Positions 1-8,564 of a stretch of DNA of 64,000 nt are shown piece after piece. The stretch is from NCBI GenBank assembly GCA_947503835.1, contig CANNFM010000009.1, positions 160,626-224,625 on the forward strand. The letters are read 5' to 3'. The notes beneath the pieces are model-generated. The model searched no databases, was not told the origin of the DNA, and saw only the letters and a program-made list of their open reading frames with translations. This DNA is from an uncultured Aquimarina sp. GTDB taxonomy: Bacteria > Bacteroidota > Bacteroidia > Flavobacteriales > Flavobacteriaceae. The position numbers and the translations under genes are program-made. The stretch's first letter is position 1. The number at the start of each line of letters is the position of its first letter.

Positions 1-338
1 AATGGTTTTGCCAGAAGAATCAATAAAAACAATACTATTCCTAATGTAGTACACAAGAATAATCCATGTTTGAAAGCTGATTTACCATTTTTAAAATTGT
101 TCTCTGCATCTGCTTCTGCCACTAATGGAGTTATTGCCGTAGAAAACCCAATACCCAAAGACATTGCAATAAACATAAAGCTGTTACCTAAAGATACTGC
201 TGCCAATTCTGCGGTTCCGAGTTGGCCCACCATAATATTATCGACCAATCCGACAAAGGTGTGCCCCAACATTCCCATCATTACAGGAGCTGCCAATTTT
301 AGGTTATATCGAAATTCTTTAGTGTATTGATCTAGCAT
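1..338 (-). CDS. MATE family efflux transporter, 3' end cut by window edge
   Basis: The minus strand is open from an ATG at 338 to the window edge without a stop, giving the first 112 residues of a protein that begins MLDQYTKEF and contains 'MMGMLGHTFVGLVDNIMVG', the typical first helix of MATE/NorM exporters. Proteins of this family exchange Na+ or H+ for cationic drugs across the inner membrane. Hydrophobic helices at about residues 15-35 and 50-75 agree with this. The C-terminal three quarters lie outside the window, so the exact subfamily cannot be given. Confidence 0.85.
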   Translation of the reverse strand, partial: MLDQYTKEFRYNLKLAAPVMMGMLGHTFVGLVDNIMVGQLGTAELAAVSLGNSFMFIAMSLGIGFSTAITPLVAEADAENNFKNGKSAFKHGLFLCTTLGIVLFLLILLAKP

Positions 339-425
339 TTTCTGGTTTTGAAGTCGTAAAGGTATTAGAACCAAAATAAACTAAAATATTCTTATCGTAT
401 ATTTAACGTTCTTTAATTTAAATGT

Positions 426-791
426 ATGTCAGAAACTACTAGCACCGCAACAGAAATCAAAAAAAGAAATAACACCAGGGTTTACCTTATCGTTGCAAGT
501 ATCATTTTCGGGATTCTTGTTTTACCCTCTCTTCCAATGATTATGATGTCTGCTATGATGTTTGATAGCCCTGGATCCGAGGATAGCATCCCTACTATTA
601 CCTTAGTCATAAGTTTAGTTGCCTACCCTATTATTACGGGTATAGGTATCATCACCGCCTGGATATTATTCATGAGAAAGAAACATCTTTTGGCTATAAT
701 ATTTGCAAGCTTACCTATCCTGGATATTCTTGTAGGTATTGCAGCAATTATCTATATGGCTGTATTTTGCGGTGGGGATTTTGCTTGTTAA
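426..791 (+). CDS. small three-helix membrane protein, unknown function
   Basis: A 121-residue protein with a polar N-terminus (about 18 residues) followed by three hydrophobic stretches at roughly 19-46, 57-82 and 88-116, so it is an inner-membrane protein. I do not recognise a family motif. It is divergent from the MATE gene with 87 bases between the starts, and it stands alone because the next gene is on the other strand. The ATG follows an AT-rich leader without a clear Shine-Dalgarno, which is normal in this phylum. Confidence 0.65.
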   Translation: MSETTSTATEIKKRNNTRVYLIVASIIFGILVLPSLPMIMMSAMMFDSPGSEDSIPTITLVISLVAYPIITGIGIITAWILFMRKKHLLAIIFASLPILDILVGIAAIIYMAVFCGGDFAC

Positions 792-977
792 CGCTTCTTT
801 TTTGTAAGCTAAATGGCTGCTAAGGCTATAGATTTGTTTTCTACTACACTTTGTATACCTTATAGTATTATAAATATTGATGATAGGTATGGACTGGTTA
901 GATTGCTTATTTTTAATATAGATTATCGTACAGAAAGAATTCCTTCCCTATCTTGTTTAAGATTTGAGGTGGAAAAT

Positions 978-1763
978 TTATAAACTATTATTCTGATCTT
1001 TATTTGATTCAATCAACCTTTTAAGTTTATCTAAAGATGTTTTTATGCTTTCAGACTTACTCTTCTTTTGCATCGACTCAACTTTTTTTAACATCCCACT
1101 ATAATTAGCTTCCGGATATAATTCTATTAATTCTGTAAAATATACATCAATCCCTTTACCAAGTAATTCTTTCCCTTCATCAGAAAAAGCTTTTTCATCA
1201 TTGATTTCATCAAGGTAATAATTAAAATTATCTACCAATGTTTTTTTATTAGAATTGATTACTCTACTGGCCTGACCAGAATTTGGATCATCCGAGCTTT
1301 CGATGATCACATCATTCCCTAGTTTGAAATACCTTAATTGTAAACTTAAACCGAAATGCCAAACTTTAATTAATTCTCTATCATAAATGTAATTATCTTT
1401 CCTATCTGTACTTCTATAAATAGTATTCATGTCTTTCCAACGCATAAAGAAATCAGATGAAATTTCATTTCTATGTTTCTTTCCCAACTCATTATCATCC
1501 AATACAACTTTGAAATTTTGTTGATCTACCAATTTTTCAAATACTACTCTATTTTCGGGATCACTATAACTTGGCAATTTCTCGTCAGGCTCATAACCAT
1601 ATTTCAATTCACGTATAACATTTGCATAATCCATAGTATCCCAATATCGTTTATCTATTGGATACTTTTCATTTTCAGTTTTACAATTTGTTAGAAATAA
1701 AGAAACAAATGCTAGAATAAGAATATTAATTTTTGCCATTAATTGTAATTTTTGGTTTTTCAT
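978..1763 (-). CDS. predicted lipoprotein, unknown function
   Basis: The product has a lipoprotein signal: the segment ILILAFVSLFLTNC ends in a lipobox cysteine. The first ATG (1763) gives MKNQKLQL in front of it; the second ATG at 1739 (MAKINILIL) gives a more usual signal peptide and may be the true start. The remainder is hydrophilic and mostly helical with no family motif I know. The start overlaps the end of the DUF922-like gene (1726-2427) by up to 38 bases, so the two are probably translated from one mRNA and may work together in the cell envelope. Confidence 0.7.
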   Translation of the reverse strand: MKNQKLQLMAKINILILAFVSLFLTNCKTENEKYPIDKRYWDTMDYANVIRELKYGYEPDEKLPSYSDPENRVVFEKLVDQQNFKVVLDDNELGKKHRNEISSDFFMRWKDMNTIYRSTDRKDNYIYDRELIKVWHFGLSLQLRYFKLGNDVIIESSDDPNSGQASRVINSNKKTLVDNFNYYLDEINDEKAFSDEGKELLGKGIDVYFTELIELYPEANYSGMLKKVESMQKKSKSESIKTSLDKLKRLIESNKDQNNSL

Positions 1764-2427
1764 ATTTCGAAAGCAAATTTAGTAAACTATCAACTACTTT
1801 TTCATATTTTTTTTGCTCACTAAAAACGTAACTATGAAATGTATCGTAGTCATACTTTTTTTGATACTCTCTTTCTTCGAGCCATGTTTGTTTAATAACT
1901 TCTTCGATTTTACGTGTATTATAATCATTAAGCTTAGATAACTTTTCCTTCGTTTTTCTTGCGTATAACTCGGTTATCTTGAAATGATACATTTCATGCG
2001 ATAATAATTCTTTACTATTAGAATGTGAATTATACACGAATGACCGTGAAGGATGAAAATAAGACTGAACAGTAACCTCATTATCTTCTATCTCACTCTC
2101 TATCGTTGTCACCACATAAGCAAAATGTTCATTACCATACAAGGATTTTTTAAAGAATTCTACTCCTCTAAAGTTCTCAAAGGTAATTCGATCAACTTCA
2201 TCATATGTAATGGGTTTTTCATAATTAAAATAATTGGTATGGCTTATAACTCCAAATATAATCACCAGAGGAATAAGCACTAAAAAGCTTATTTTCAAAA
2301 ACTTACGAAGCCTTTTAAATGGTTTTTTATTCCCCGTTTTATATTCTTTAATAACTATAACTAATTGATAGAATACGGGAGAAAAGTATAGCGTCAATAT
2401 TAGTATGCCAAGTAAATTTTCATTCAT
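1726..2427 (-). CDS. membrane-anchored DUF922-like putative zinc protease
   Basis: A 233-residue protein with two N-terminal hydrophobic segments (about 5-25 and 45-65) and a soluble C-terminal domain. The domain holds 'LLSHEMYHFKITELYARK' near residue 145: an HExxH zinc-protease motif followed by F-x-I-x-E-x-x-AR, which is the signature I associate with DUF922 (predicted secreted Zn-dependent protease). It is the first gene of a two-gene unit with the downstream lipoprotein. The family's substrate is unknown; the call rests on the motif only. Confidence 0.6.
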   Translation of the reverse strand: MNENLLGILILTLYFSPVFYQLVIVIKEYKTGNKKPFKRLRKFLKISFLVLIPLVIIFGVISHTNYFNYEKPITYDEVDRITFENFRGVEFFKKSLYGNEHFAYVVTTIESEIEDNEVTVQSYFHPSRSFVYNSHSNSKELLSHEMYHFKITELYARKTKEKLSKLNDYNTRKIEEVIKQTWLEEREYQKKYDYDTFHSYVFSEQKKYEKVVDSLLNLLSKYEKPKITINGKN

Positions 2428-2461
2428 TATTTTATCACTACTTTCAAAACACTTTTTAATA

Positions 2462-3859
2462 TCACTTCACCCCATATTTATCAAAAAGATACACTAGGCT
2501 GGCCATGGTTGCAGCACCTAATTCGAGTTCTCGTTTATTAACGGCATCAAATGTATCATTTTTAGCATGGTGATAATCAAAGTAGCGTTGTGAATCTGGT
2601 CGTAATCCTGCAAGTACGATCCCATCTTTCTTTAGCGGTCCAATATCTGCACCGCTTCCGCCTTTGGCAAAATAATGTATCAGGTAAGGTTCAAATAGTG
2701 GCTTCCAGCTTTGTACTTGTTTAAAGTTTGCTTCATCACAATCAAAAGAGAATCCTCTAGGTGTAAATCCTCCTGAATCACTTTCTAACGCAAATACATG
2801 GTTTTCGCCTTTGCTTTTGGCAACTTTTGCGTATTTCTTACCTCCACGTAATCCATTTTCTTCATTCATAAACAATACTACTCGAATGGATCGTTTAGGT
2901 GTATATCCAATTTCTTTAAATAATCTTAGTACTTCCATAGATTGTACTACTCCCGCTCCATCATCATGAGAACCGTCTCCCAGATCCCATGAGTCCAAAT
3001 GGCCACCAACAACCATATATTCATTAGGAAATTCGCTACCTGTAATCTGCCCGATCACATTAAAAGATTCTACATCTTTCCAGGTACGGCAGTTCATATT
3101 GATATGAAACTTGATCTTAGGGTCAAGTTTCAGCATAGAGCTTAATAAATCAGCTCCATTTGTGCTAATCGCTGCTGCAGGAATTTTATCCATATCGGGT
3201 AAATCCCCGTAACTCATGGCACCGGTATGAGGTAAATCATCTAATCGTAGATTCATAGAACGCACTATGACCCCTATTGCTCCAAACTTGGCTGCCTCTG
3301 CAGCTCCAGAATATCGTTGATCTACACAACCTCCATATGCTCTAAAGGTTTCAATTAAATCTGCTTGCATTGGTCGGTTAAAGAACACAATCTTTCCTGT
3401 AATTTCTGCGCTTCCTAATTTCCTAAGATCTTCTAACCCTTGTACTTCAACAATCGGGGCTTTAATCCCTCCAATGGGTGTAGGAACAGAGCCTCCTAAT
3501 GCGCAAATAGGTACATTTGTTGTTTTGCCCGGTTCTGTCTCGATAAAAGCAAATTCGGTTACACCTCGAGTCCATTTAGGCACCATAACAGATTGTAACC
3601 AAACCTTATCAATTCCTAATTCTTTTAATTCTTTTTCTCCCCACTCTACAGCTTTTTGTGCATTTATAGAGCCAGATAATCGTCCTCCTATCTGATTTGA
3701 CAAATGATCCAACCACGCATAGCTCTTACCATTCAATAATGAGGTGTCGTATATTTTTTTAAGTAGTATAGAGTCTTCTTTTATCTCGTTTTGAGCAAAG
3801 CAATTCAATGATAAAATTGCAAAAAGAAAGGGGATAATATTTTTTGACATTGTGTACAT
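2462..3859 (-). CDS. M28 family zinc peptidase, carboxypeptidase Q-like, secreted
   Basis: The 465-residue product has a signal peptide ending ...LNCFAQ, a PA-type insert in its first half and an M28 catalytic core in the second. Metal-ligand motifs are 'GGHLDSWDLGDGSHDDGAGV' (His, Asp), 'NEENGLRGG' (Glu pair), 'ALESDSGG' (Asp) and a late 'DYHHAKNDTFD' (His). These are the di-zinc ligands of M28 amino- and carboxypeptidases such as plasma glutamate carboxypeptidase (CPQ). It likely trims dipeptides in the periplasm. MSKNIIPF at 3850 is an alternative start three codons in and gives a cleaner signal peptide. Confidence 0.9.
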   Translation of the reverse strand: MYTMSKNIIPFLFAILSLNCFAQNEIKEDSILLKKIYDTSLLNGKSYAWLDHLSNQIGGRLSGSINAQKAVEWGEKELKELGIDKVWLQSVMVPKWTRGVTEFAFIETEPGKTTNVPICALGGSVPTPIGGIKAPIVEVQGLEDLRKLGSAEITGKIVFFNRPMQADLIETFRAYGGCVDQRYSGAAEAAKFGAIGVIVRSMNLRLDDLPHTGAMSYGDLPDMDKIPAAAISTNGADLLSSMLKLDPKIKFHINMNCRTWKDVESFNVIGQITGSEFPNEYMVVGGHLDSWDLGDGSHDDGAGVVQSMEVLRLFKEIGYTPKRSIRVVLFMNEENGLRGGKKYAKVAKSKGENHVFALESDSGGFTPRGFSFDCDEANFKQVQSWKPLFEPYLIHYFAKGGSGADIGPLKKDGIVLAGLRPDSQRYFDYHHAKNDTFDAVNKRELELGAATMASLVYLFDKYGVK

Positions 3860-3902
3860 TATAATTATTAATTACTATAGATCTCAAAGGTCTACTATAG
3901 TT

Positions 3903-4781
3903 TTATTCGTTCTCTAATTGTTGTTTATACAACCCTAAATTTGCTTTCGTTTTTTCATCCAATTCTGGCTCTTGTATATCATCATACTTTTTTAAAGTAT
4001 CATATAATGTTCTAGCCACAATATATCTTGCCGTGGGTTTATCATCTGCAGGAATCACATACCATGGTGCATGTGTCTCTGATGTTCTGTTTATAGCATC
4101 CTGATAACACCTTTGATATTGGTCCCAAAGCTTCCGTTCTTTAAGATCTCCTGCAGAGAATTTCCAGTTTTTTTCTTTTTTCTCTAACCTGCGAAGCAGC
4201 CTGTTTTTTTGCTCTTCTTTAGATAAGTGCAAATAGAATTTATAGATCAATGTTCCGTTTTGCGCGATGTGTTTTTCAAAATTTCTTATTTGTTCAAAAC
4301 GCGCTTCCCAAAACTCATCATTAATATCTTCAACACTATCTATATGTGGTATATTTTCGCCTATTATATATTCTGGATGTACTCGAGTTACCAATACATT
4401 TTCGTAATGTGTTCTGTTAAAGACACTAAATTTACCCCGTTGTGGCAATGCGATATAATGGCGCCATAAATAATCATGACCCAGCTCTAATTCTGTAGGG
4501 ACTTTAAAACTGTGTACGACTATTCCGCGAGTATTAAAATCCTTAAAAACTTCTCTTATCAAACTGTCCTTACCAGAGGTATCCATTCCTTGCAAGCAAA
4601 CTAAAACTGCATATTTACCATGTGCATATAATGTATCTTGAAGTTTTCCTAGTTTTTCACGTACCTCTTCAAGCTCATTTTCTATTTTTTTTTCACTGTC
4701 ATTAAGGTCATATGTGGTTGGTATTTTGGATAATTCTATAGATGAAGAGACTATAAAGTCTTTGGGATGTATTCTATTCAT
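3903..4781 (-). CDS. ppk2: polyphosphate kinase 2 family protein
   Basis: PPK2 enzymes transfer phosphate between inorganic polyphosphate and nucleotides. The 292-residue, single-domain length matches class I/III PPK2. The Walker A-like loop QGMDTSGKDS is at residues 64-73 and the lid/Walker B region reads 'FSVFNRTHYENVLVTRVHPEY', as in PPK2 (NRSHYEDVL). The later 'RRLEKKEKNWKFSAGDLKER' and 'APWYVIPADDKP' are also standard. The nucleotide preference (AMP, ADP or GDP) cannot be told from sequence. It has its own unit between an M28 peptidase and a barrel protein, all on the minus strand. Confidence 0.93.
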   Translation of the reverse strand: MNRIHPKDFIVSSSIELSKIPTTYDLNDSEKKIENELEEVREKLGKLQDTLYAHGKYAVLVCLQGMDTSGKDSLIREVFKDFNTRGIVVHSFKVPTELELGHDYLWRHYIALPQRGKFSVFNRTHYENVLVTRVHPEYIIGENIPHIDSVEDINDEFWEARFEQIRNFEKHIAQNGTLIYKFYLHLSKEEQKNRLLRRLEKKEKNWKFSAGDLKERKLWDQYQRCYQDAINRTSETHAPWYVIPADDKPTARYIVARTLYDTLKKYDDIQEPELDEKTKANLGLYKQQLENE

Positions 4782-4917
4782 GATGCGATTTGTATTATAC
4801 TTCGAAAGATACTAAAGTTTTCGGTTTACAGGAAAAATAGCACCTTCTTAAATACAGTATATATATTACCCATATGGTAATGCGTGAAAAATTCACTAAT
4901 AAACAAACCAATTCAAT

Positions 4918-5442
4918 TTATCGAGCATCAAAATCATAACTCAACCCTATCAGAAAGGTGTCATATCGTCTTCCTAAACTTTTGACATTGAGTTCTGCGA
5001 AAATATGTACTGGCGTAGAAATTTGGTGTAATGCCCTGATTTTAATTTGCGCTCCGTGATTGAAATTACCAGTTGTAATACCAAGAAAAGCTTCGTCTTC
5101 GATATCTTCAAAAATACCAGAATCATTACCTGTATACCCCATTCCTGCAGTAATTGTAGTTGGGTACCAGTTGAACAAAATTAAATTTACCCCTATTGCT
5201 AATTCATTATACCCTTCATAGTCATCGTCTGCTCCTATAGCAAATGAACGATTATATTCTCCGATAAAAGTAGTATAACAATTAAAGGCATATTCTACCC
5301 TAGCACCTAGTCCTATTTCGTTATCAAGCCCAAAATTTTTAATTCCTACAAAACCATAGTTTATGGCTCCGGGATCATATTGAGCAGAAACATGCACGGT
5401 AAAAAGCAGTGCAAAAATTGCAAACAAAAACTTCTTCATCAA
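4918..5442 (-). CDS. predicted small outer-membrane beta-barrel protein
   Basis: A 174-residue protein with a signal peptide ending HVSAQ and then alternating hydrophobic/polar strands separated by glycine- and aspartate-rich turns, finishing in 'FLIGLSYDF', a typical aromatic-ended terminal strand. It has about eight predicted strands, so a small barrel is likely. I recognise no specific family. The gene is monocistronic, with 130-140 bases on both sides. Confidence 0.6.
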   Translation of the reverse strand: MMKKFLFAIFALLFTVHVSAQYDPGAINYGFVGIKNFGLDNEIGLGARVEYAFNCYTTFIGEYNRSFAIGADDDYEGYNELAIGVNLILFNWYPTTITAGMGYTGNDSGIFEDIEDEAFLGITTGNFNHGAQIKIRALHQISTPVHIFAELNVKSLGRRYDTFLIGLSYDFDAR

Positions 5443-5553
5443 TGGGGCTTATCTTACTTTTGGTCGCAATATAGGATTTATTCATTACATGCATTCGTTA
5501 AAAAAGTAAGCTACCGGGTATTCATCATAAATTACCCAGTACACTTTTAGCAT

Positions 5554-6717
5554 TTATTTTGTTGCAAAAAGCTTTACATCTTCTTCGCTTACCTCTTTTC
5601 CTCCAAGAATAATCAAACGTTCAACAACATTACGTAGTTCTCTGATATTACCCGTCCAATCATATTGTTGTAATTGTTTGATTGCTTTTGCTGAAAACGA
5701 CTTTATAGGAGATCCTTGTTCTCCAGAGATTTTCTTTGCAAAATAATCGATCAGTAGAGGGATATCTTCTCTTCTATCATTAAGTGCTGGTACCTTAACT
5801 AGGATCACTGCCAAACGATGGTATAAATCTTCTCTAAATTTATTATCTGCAATCTCTTTTTTAAGATCTTTATTTGTTGCAGCGACTACCCTTACATTTA
5901 CTTTAATATCTCTATCACTACCAACTCTCTGTATCTTATTTTCTTGCAATGCTCTTAACACCTTGGCTTGTGCCGAAAGACTCATATCTCCAATTTCGTC
6001 TAGAAAAATGGTCCCGCCATTAGCCGCTTCAAATTTACCGGCTCTATCTTTATTAGCCGATGTAAATGCTCCTTTTACATGTCCGAAAAGCTCACTTTCG
6101 ATTAATTCTCCTGGTATCGCGGCACAATTAACCTCTATCATAGGTCCTACAGATCGTTCACTTTTTTGGTGAATCCAATGCGCTACCAATTCTTTACCTG
6201 TACCATTGGGTCCTGTAATCAAAACCCTGGCATCTGTGGCCGCGACTTTTTCGATAATATCTTTAATGTCGGAGATAGCTTTAGATTCGCCAATCATGTC
6301 ATAGTTTTTGGAGACTTTTTTCTTAAGTCTTTTATTTTCTACAACAAGCTCTTTTCGATCTAATGCATTGCGTACCGTATTAAGTAGGCGATTTAAATCT
6401 GGAGGTTTAGAGATATAGTCAAAGGCTCCTAATCGCATTGTATTAACAGCTGTATCTAAGTCCCCGTGACCTGAAATCATTACTATTGGGATTTCTGGTT
6501 TTATCTTTTTTATGGCTTCAAGCACCTCAACTCCATCCATTTTAGGCATTTTGATATCACATAGTACCAGATCATATTCTTCATTTTTGATCTTCTCTAT
6601 TCCAGCAAGGCCATCTTCAGCCTCAAAAACTTCATATTTATCGCTTTCCTCAGATAAAATTTTAACCAAAACTCTTCGGATTGCTGCTTCGTCTTCGATT
6701 ACTAGTATTTTTGCCAT
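5554..6717 (-). CDS. NtrC-type sigma-54 activator lacking a DNA-binding domain
   Basis: A receiver domain (residues 1-120, phospho-acceptor D54 in 'VLCDIKMPK') is joined to a sigma-54 AAA+ domain with Walker A GPNGTGKE (169-176), the sigma-54 contact loop GAFTSA (216-221) and Walker B 'GGTIFLDEIGD' (234-244). The protein stops at residue 387, just after the AAA+ lid ('NIRELRNVVERLII'), so the C-terminal Fis-type HTH usual in NtrC is absent. It therefore probably activates RpoN from solution or is recruited by another protein. It is the last gene of a five-gene minus-strand run and its ATG overlaps the preceding stop in TAATG. Confidence 0.92.
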   Translation of the reverse strand: MAKILVIEDEAAIRRVLVKILSEESDKYEVFEAEDGLAGIEKIKNEEYDLVLCDIKMPKMDGVEVLEAIKKIKPEIPIVMISGHGDLDTAVNTMRLGAFDYISKPPDLNRLLNTVRNALDRKELVVENKRLKKKVSKNYDMIGESKAISDIKDIIEKVAATDARVLITGPNGTGKELVAHWIHQKSERSVGPMIEVNCAAIPGELIESELFGHVKGAFTSANKDRAGKFEAANGGTIFLDEIGDMSLSAQAKVLRALQENKIQRVGSDRDIKVNVRVVAATNKDLKKEIADNKFREDLYHRLAVILVKVPALNDRREDIPLLIDYFAKKISGEQGSPIKSFSAKAIKQLQQYDWTGNIRELRNVVERLIILGGKEVSEEDVKLFATK

Positions 6718-7616
6718 TATATTTTTAGTTTAATTCCGCTACGAAAATAGAATGTATTACCATTATTGATAGTTAATACATTTTCTTGATTATCATCTCG
6801 CAAACGAATTTCATTACTTAATGTATATCCTGCATATGTGTAGAACAATAAGTGTTCCGTAAAATAATATTGATAACCTAATGCTCCCATAACATTAAGC
6901 ATAGATGCATTTTCTGCAACTTTAACCTCTCCTCTCTCATCTACAAAAGCTCTGTTATTCTGTAAATTACCATAAAATCGATCTAATCCCACAAAAGCCT
7001 GAAGTGTATTTTTTTCATTAAAAAAATATTTGATACTTGTCTTGGGTGTACCCACAGAATATGACCAACTTGGATGAAATCTTTTAAAATAATTGATAAT
7101 GGGTAACGGAAAATTAATACTTGCAGGTACAGCATACCTTAAACCAATTATTAGTCTAGCGTTTTTTGGGGCTTGATGATTTTTATAGCTCTTTACAAAA
7201 TATATTGATCCTGTATATCTAAAATCATCACTTTCTAAGCCCGAGCCTTCAAAATTTGATGAGATTTGAGTTCCTAACTTAGCGCCAAACCTCCAGTCAT
7301 TTTTCATCTTAAAAGTATATCCGAATTCTAGCCCAAAAGTCTGAAAGTTATTTAAATCCCCTCCCTGTTCGAATATGAGCGCATCTTTTATGCTTAGGTT
7401 ATTATATCGATATTGTGGAGAAATAACCAGATACGACCCTTTATTTTTCATTTTTATAGGGTAGTTAGCAGAAATTATAAAACGACTATATACATTGTCG
7501 CTAGCCGTTTGCGGAATATAGGCATATTCTATTCTTGCTAAATCTGTTCCCTGAGATCTTATATTACCAATAGCACACAAGCATATGCATAATAAAATTA
7601 GATCCTTGTTTCTCAT
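6717..7616 (-). CDS. DUF6268-like outer-membrane barrel protein
   Basis: The 299-residue protein has a signal peptide (ends NIRSQ), an N-terminal 'LARIEYAYIPQ' and many amphipathic strands, features I associate with DUF6268 flavobacterial outer-membrane proteins. The end 'NGNTFYFRSGIKLKI' resembles a terminal barrel strand. The stop overlaps the ATG of the sigma-54 activator by one base (TAATG), so the two are translationally coupled. Whether the barrel senses or transports anything is unknown. Confidence 0.7.
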   Translation of the reverse strand: MRNKDLILLCICLCAIGNIRSQGTDLARIEYAYIPQTASDNVYSRFIISANYPIKMKNKGSYLVISPQYRYNNLSIKDALIFEQGGDLNNFQTFGLEFGYTFKMKNDWRFGAKLGTQISSNFEGSGLESDDFRYTGSIYFVKSYKNHQAPKNARLIIGLRYAVPASINFPLPIINYFKRFHPSWSYSVGTPKTSIKYFFNEKNTLQAFVGLDRFYGNLQNNRAFVDERGEVKVAENASMLNVMGALGYQYYFTEHLLFYTYAGYTLSNEIRLRDDNQENVLTINNGNTFYFRSGIKLKI

Positions 7617-7663
7617 CTTTGGGAAGTATAGGTTATTTAGTTCTTGATAGCTATTTTAGGTGT

Positions 7664-8560
7664 TTACTCTTTTTCCTTTAAGATAGTGATTTCTCGCTGA
7701 GGGAAAGGAATACTAATATTATGTTCTCTAAACAAACGATCTATCTCGAATCGTATTTCGCTTTTAGGAATTCCCGCCTGAAAGCTATCACTCATTGTAA
7801 ATATCAATTTAAAATTTAATGAACTATCTGCAAAATCTGTAAATAATACCAAAGGTGGTGGGTTTTTTAAAATACTATCATTAGACAATGCCGCTTTTAT
7901 CAATAGGTCTTTTACTAATTGAGTATCACTCCCATATGCCACGCCAATGCTGATCGACTCTTTTGTCATGCTTCCGTTCTGAGTCCAGTTATAAAGCGAT
8001 GATGTCATAAACTTATGATTCGGTATAATAAGTACTTTATTATCTATGGTAACCGCTCTGGTAGTTCTCAATTTTATTTCTTCTACACGTCCAACCTTAT
8101 CCTCTATTTCTATAATATCCCCAACATGTACTGTTTGATCCATAAAGATAAAAATTCCTGATAAGATATCCTGAATAAAAGTTTGTAGAGCAAGACCAAC
8201 ACCAACCAATAATGCTGCAGATGCTGCAAAAATAGCTGTAATATTGAATCCGATACTGTCTAGTGCACCAAAAATAACAATGATGTAAACAAAATATTTC
8301 AAGAATGAGAATATAGATTCAAACTTTAGTTTATCCTCACTCTGAAGTTTTCGGGTGATGATTCTTTTAAAAACCTTTAATGCATAAGAGGTGATTAAAA
8401 GAATTATTATTACAAATAATAGTAATTGTACTGTGAGCACAATTGGATGTTCTGTACCCATATGAAAGATTTCGTACCCTAAAAAATCTTTAATTGCTCC
8501 CCAAATATCTTTTTGGATTACATCTTTTACCTGCTCTGTGATTTCTTCTTGAAATATCAT
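7664..8560 (-). CDS. MscS-family mechanosensitive ion channel
   Basis: A 298-residue small-conductance channel: transmembrane helices at about 42-62, 85-105 and 110-135, the last being the glycine/alanine-rich pore helix ('FAASAALLVGVGLALQTF'), followed by the beta domain 'FIFMDQTVHVGDIIEIEDKVGRVEEI' pattern and 'IPNHKFM', all diagnostic of MscS. It releases solutes under hypo-osmotic stress. It starts four bases after the ABC permease stop and is part of the same unit. Confidence 0.93.
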   Translation of the reverse strand: MIFQEEITEQVKDVIQKDIWGAIKDFLGYEIFHMGTEHPIVLTVQLLLFVIIILLITSYALKVFKRIITRKLQSEDKLKFESIFSFLKYFVYIIVIFGALDSIGFNITAIFAASAALLVGVGLALQTFIQDILSGIFIFMDQTVHVGDIIEIEDKVGRVEEIKLRTTRAVTIDNKVLIIPNHKFMTSSLYNWTQNGSMTKESISIGVAYGSDTQLVKDLLIKAALSNDSILKNPPPLVLFTDFADSSLNFKLIFTMSDSFQAGIPKSEIRFEIDRLFREHNISIPFPQREITILKEKE

Positions 8561-8564
8561 GATA

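Noticed and set aside
811..981. 56-codon frame after the first membrane protein gene
   Set aside because: It overlaps the end of the opposite lipoprotein gene, has no promoter box and an unremarkable composition.
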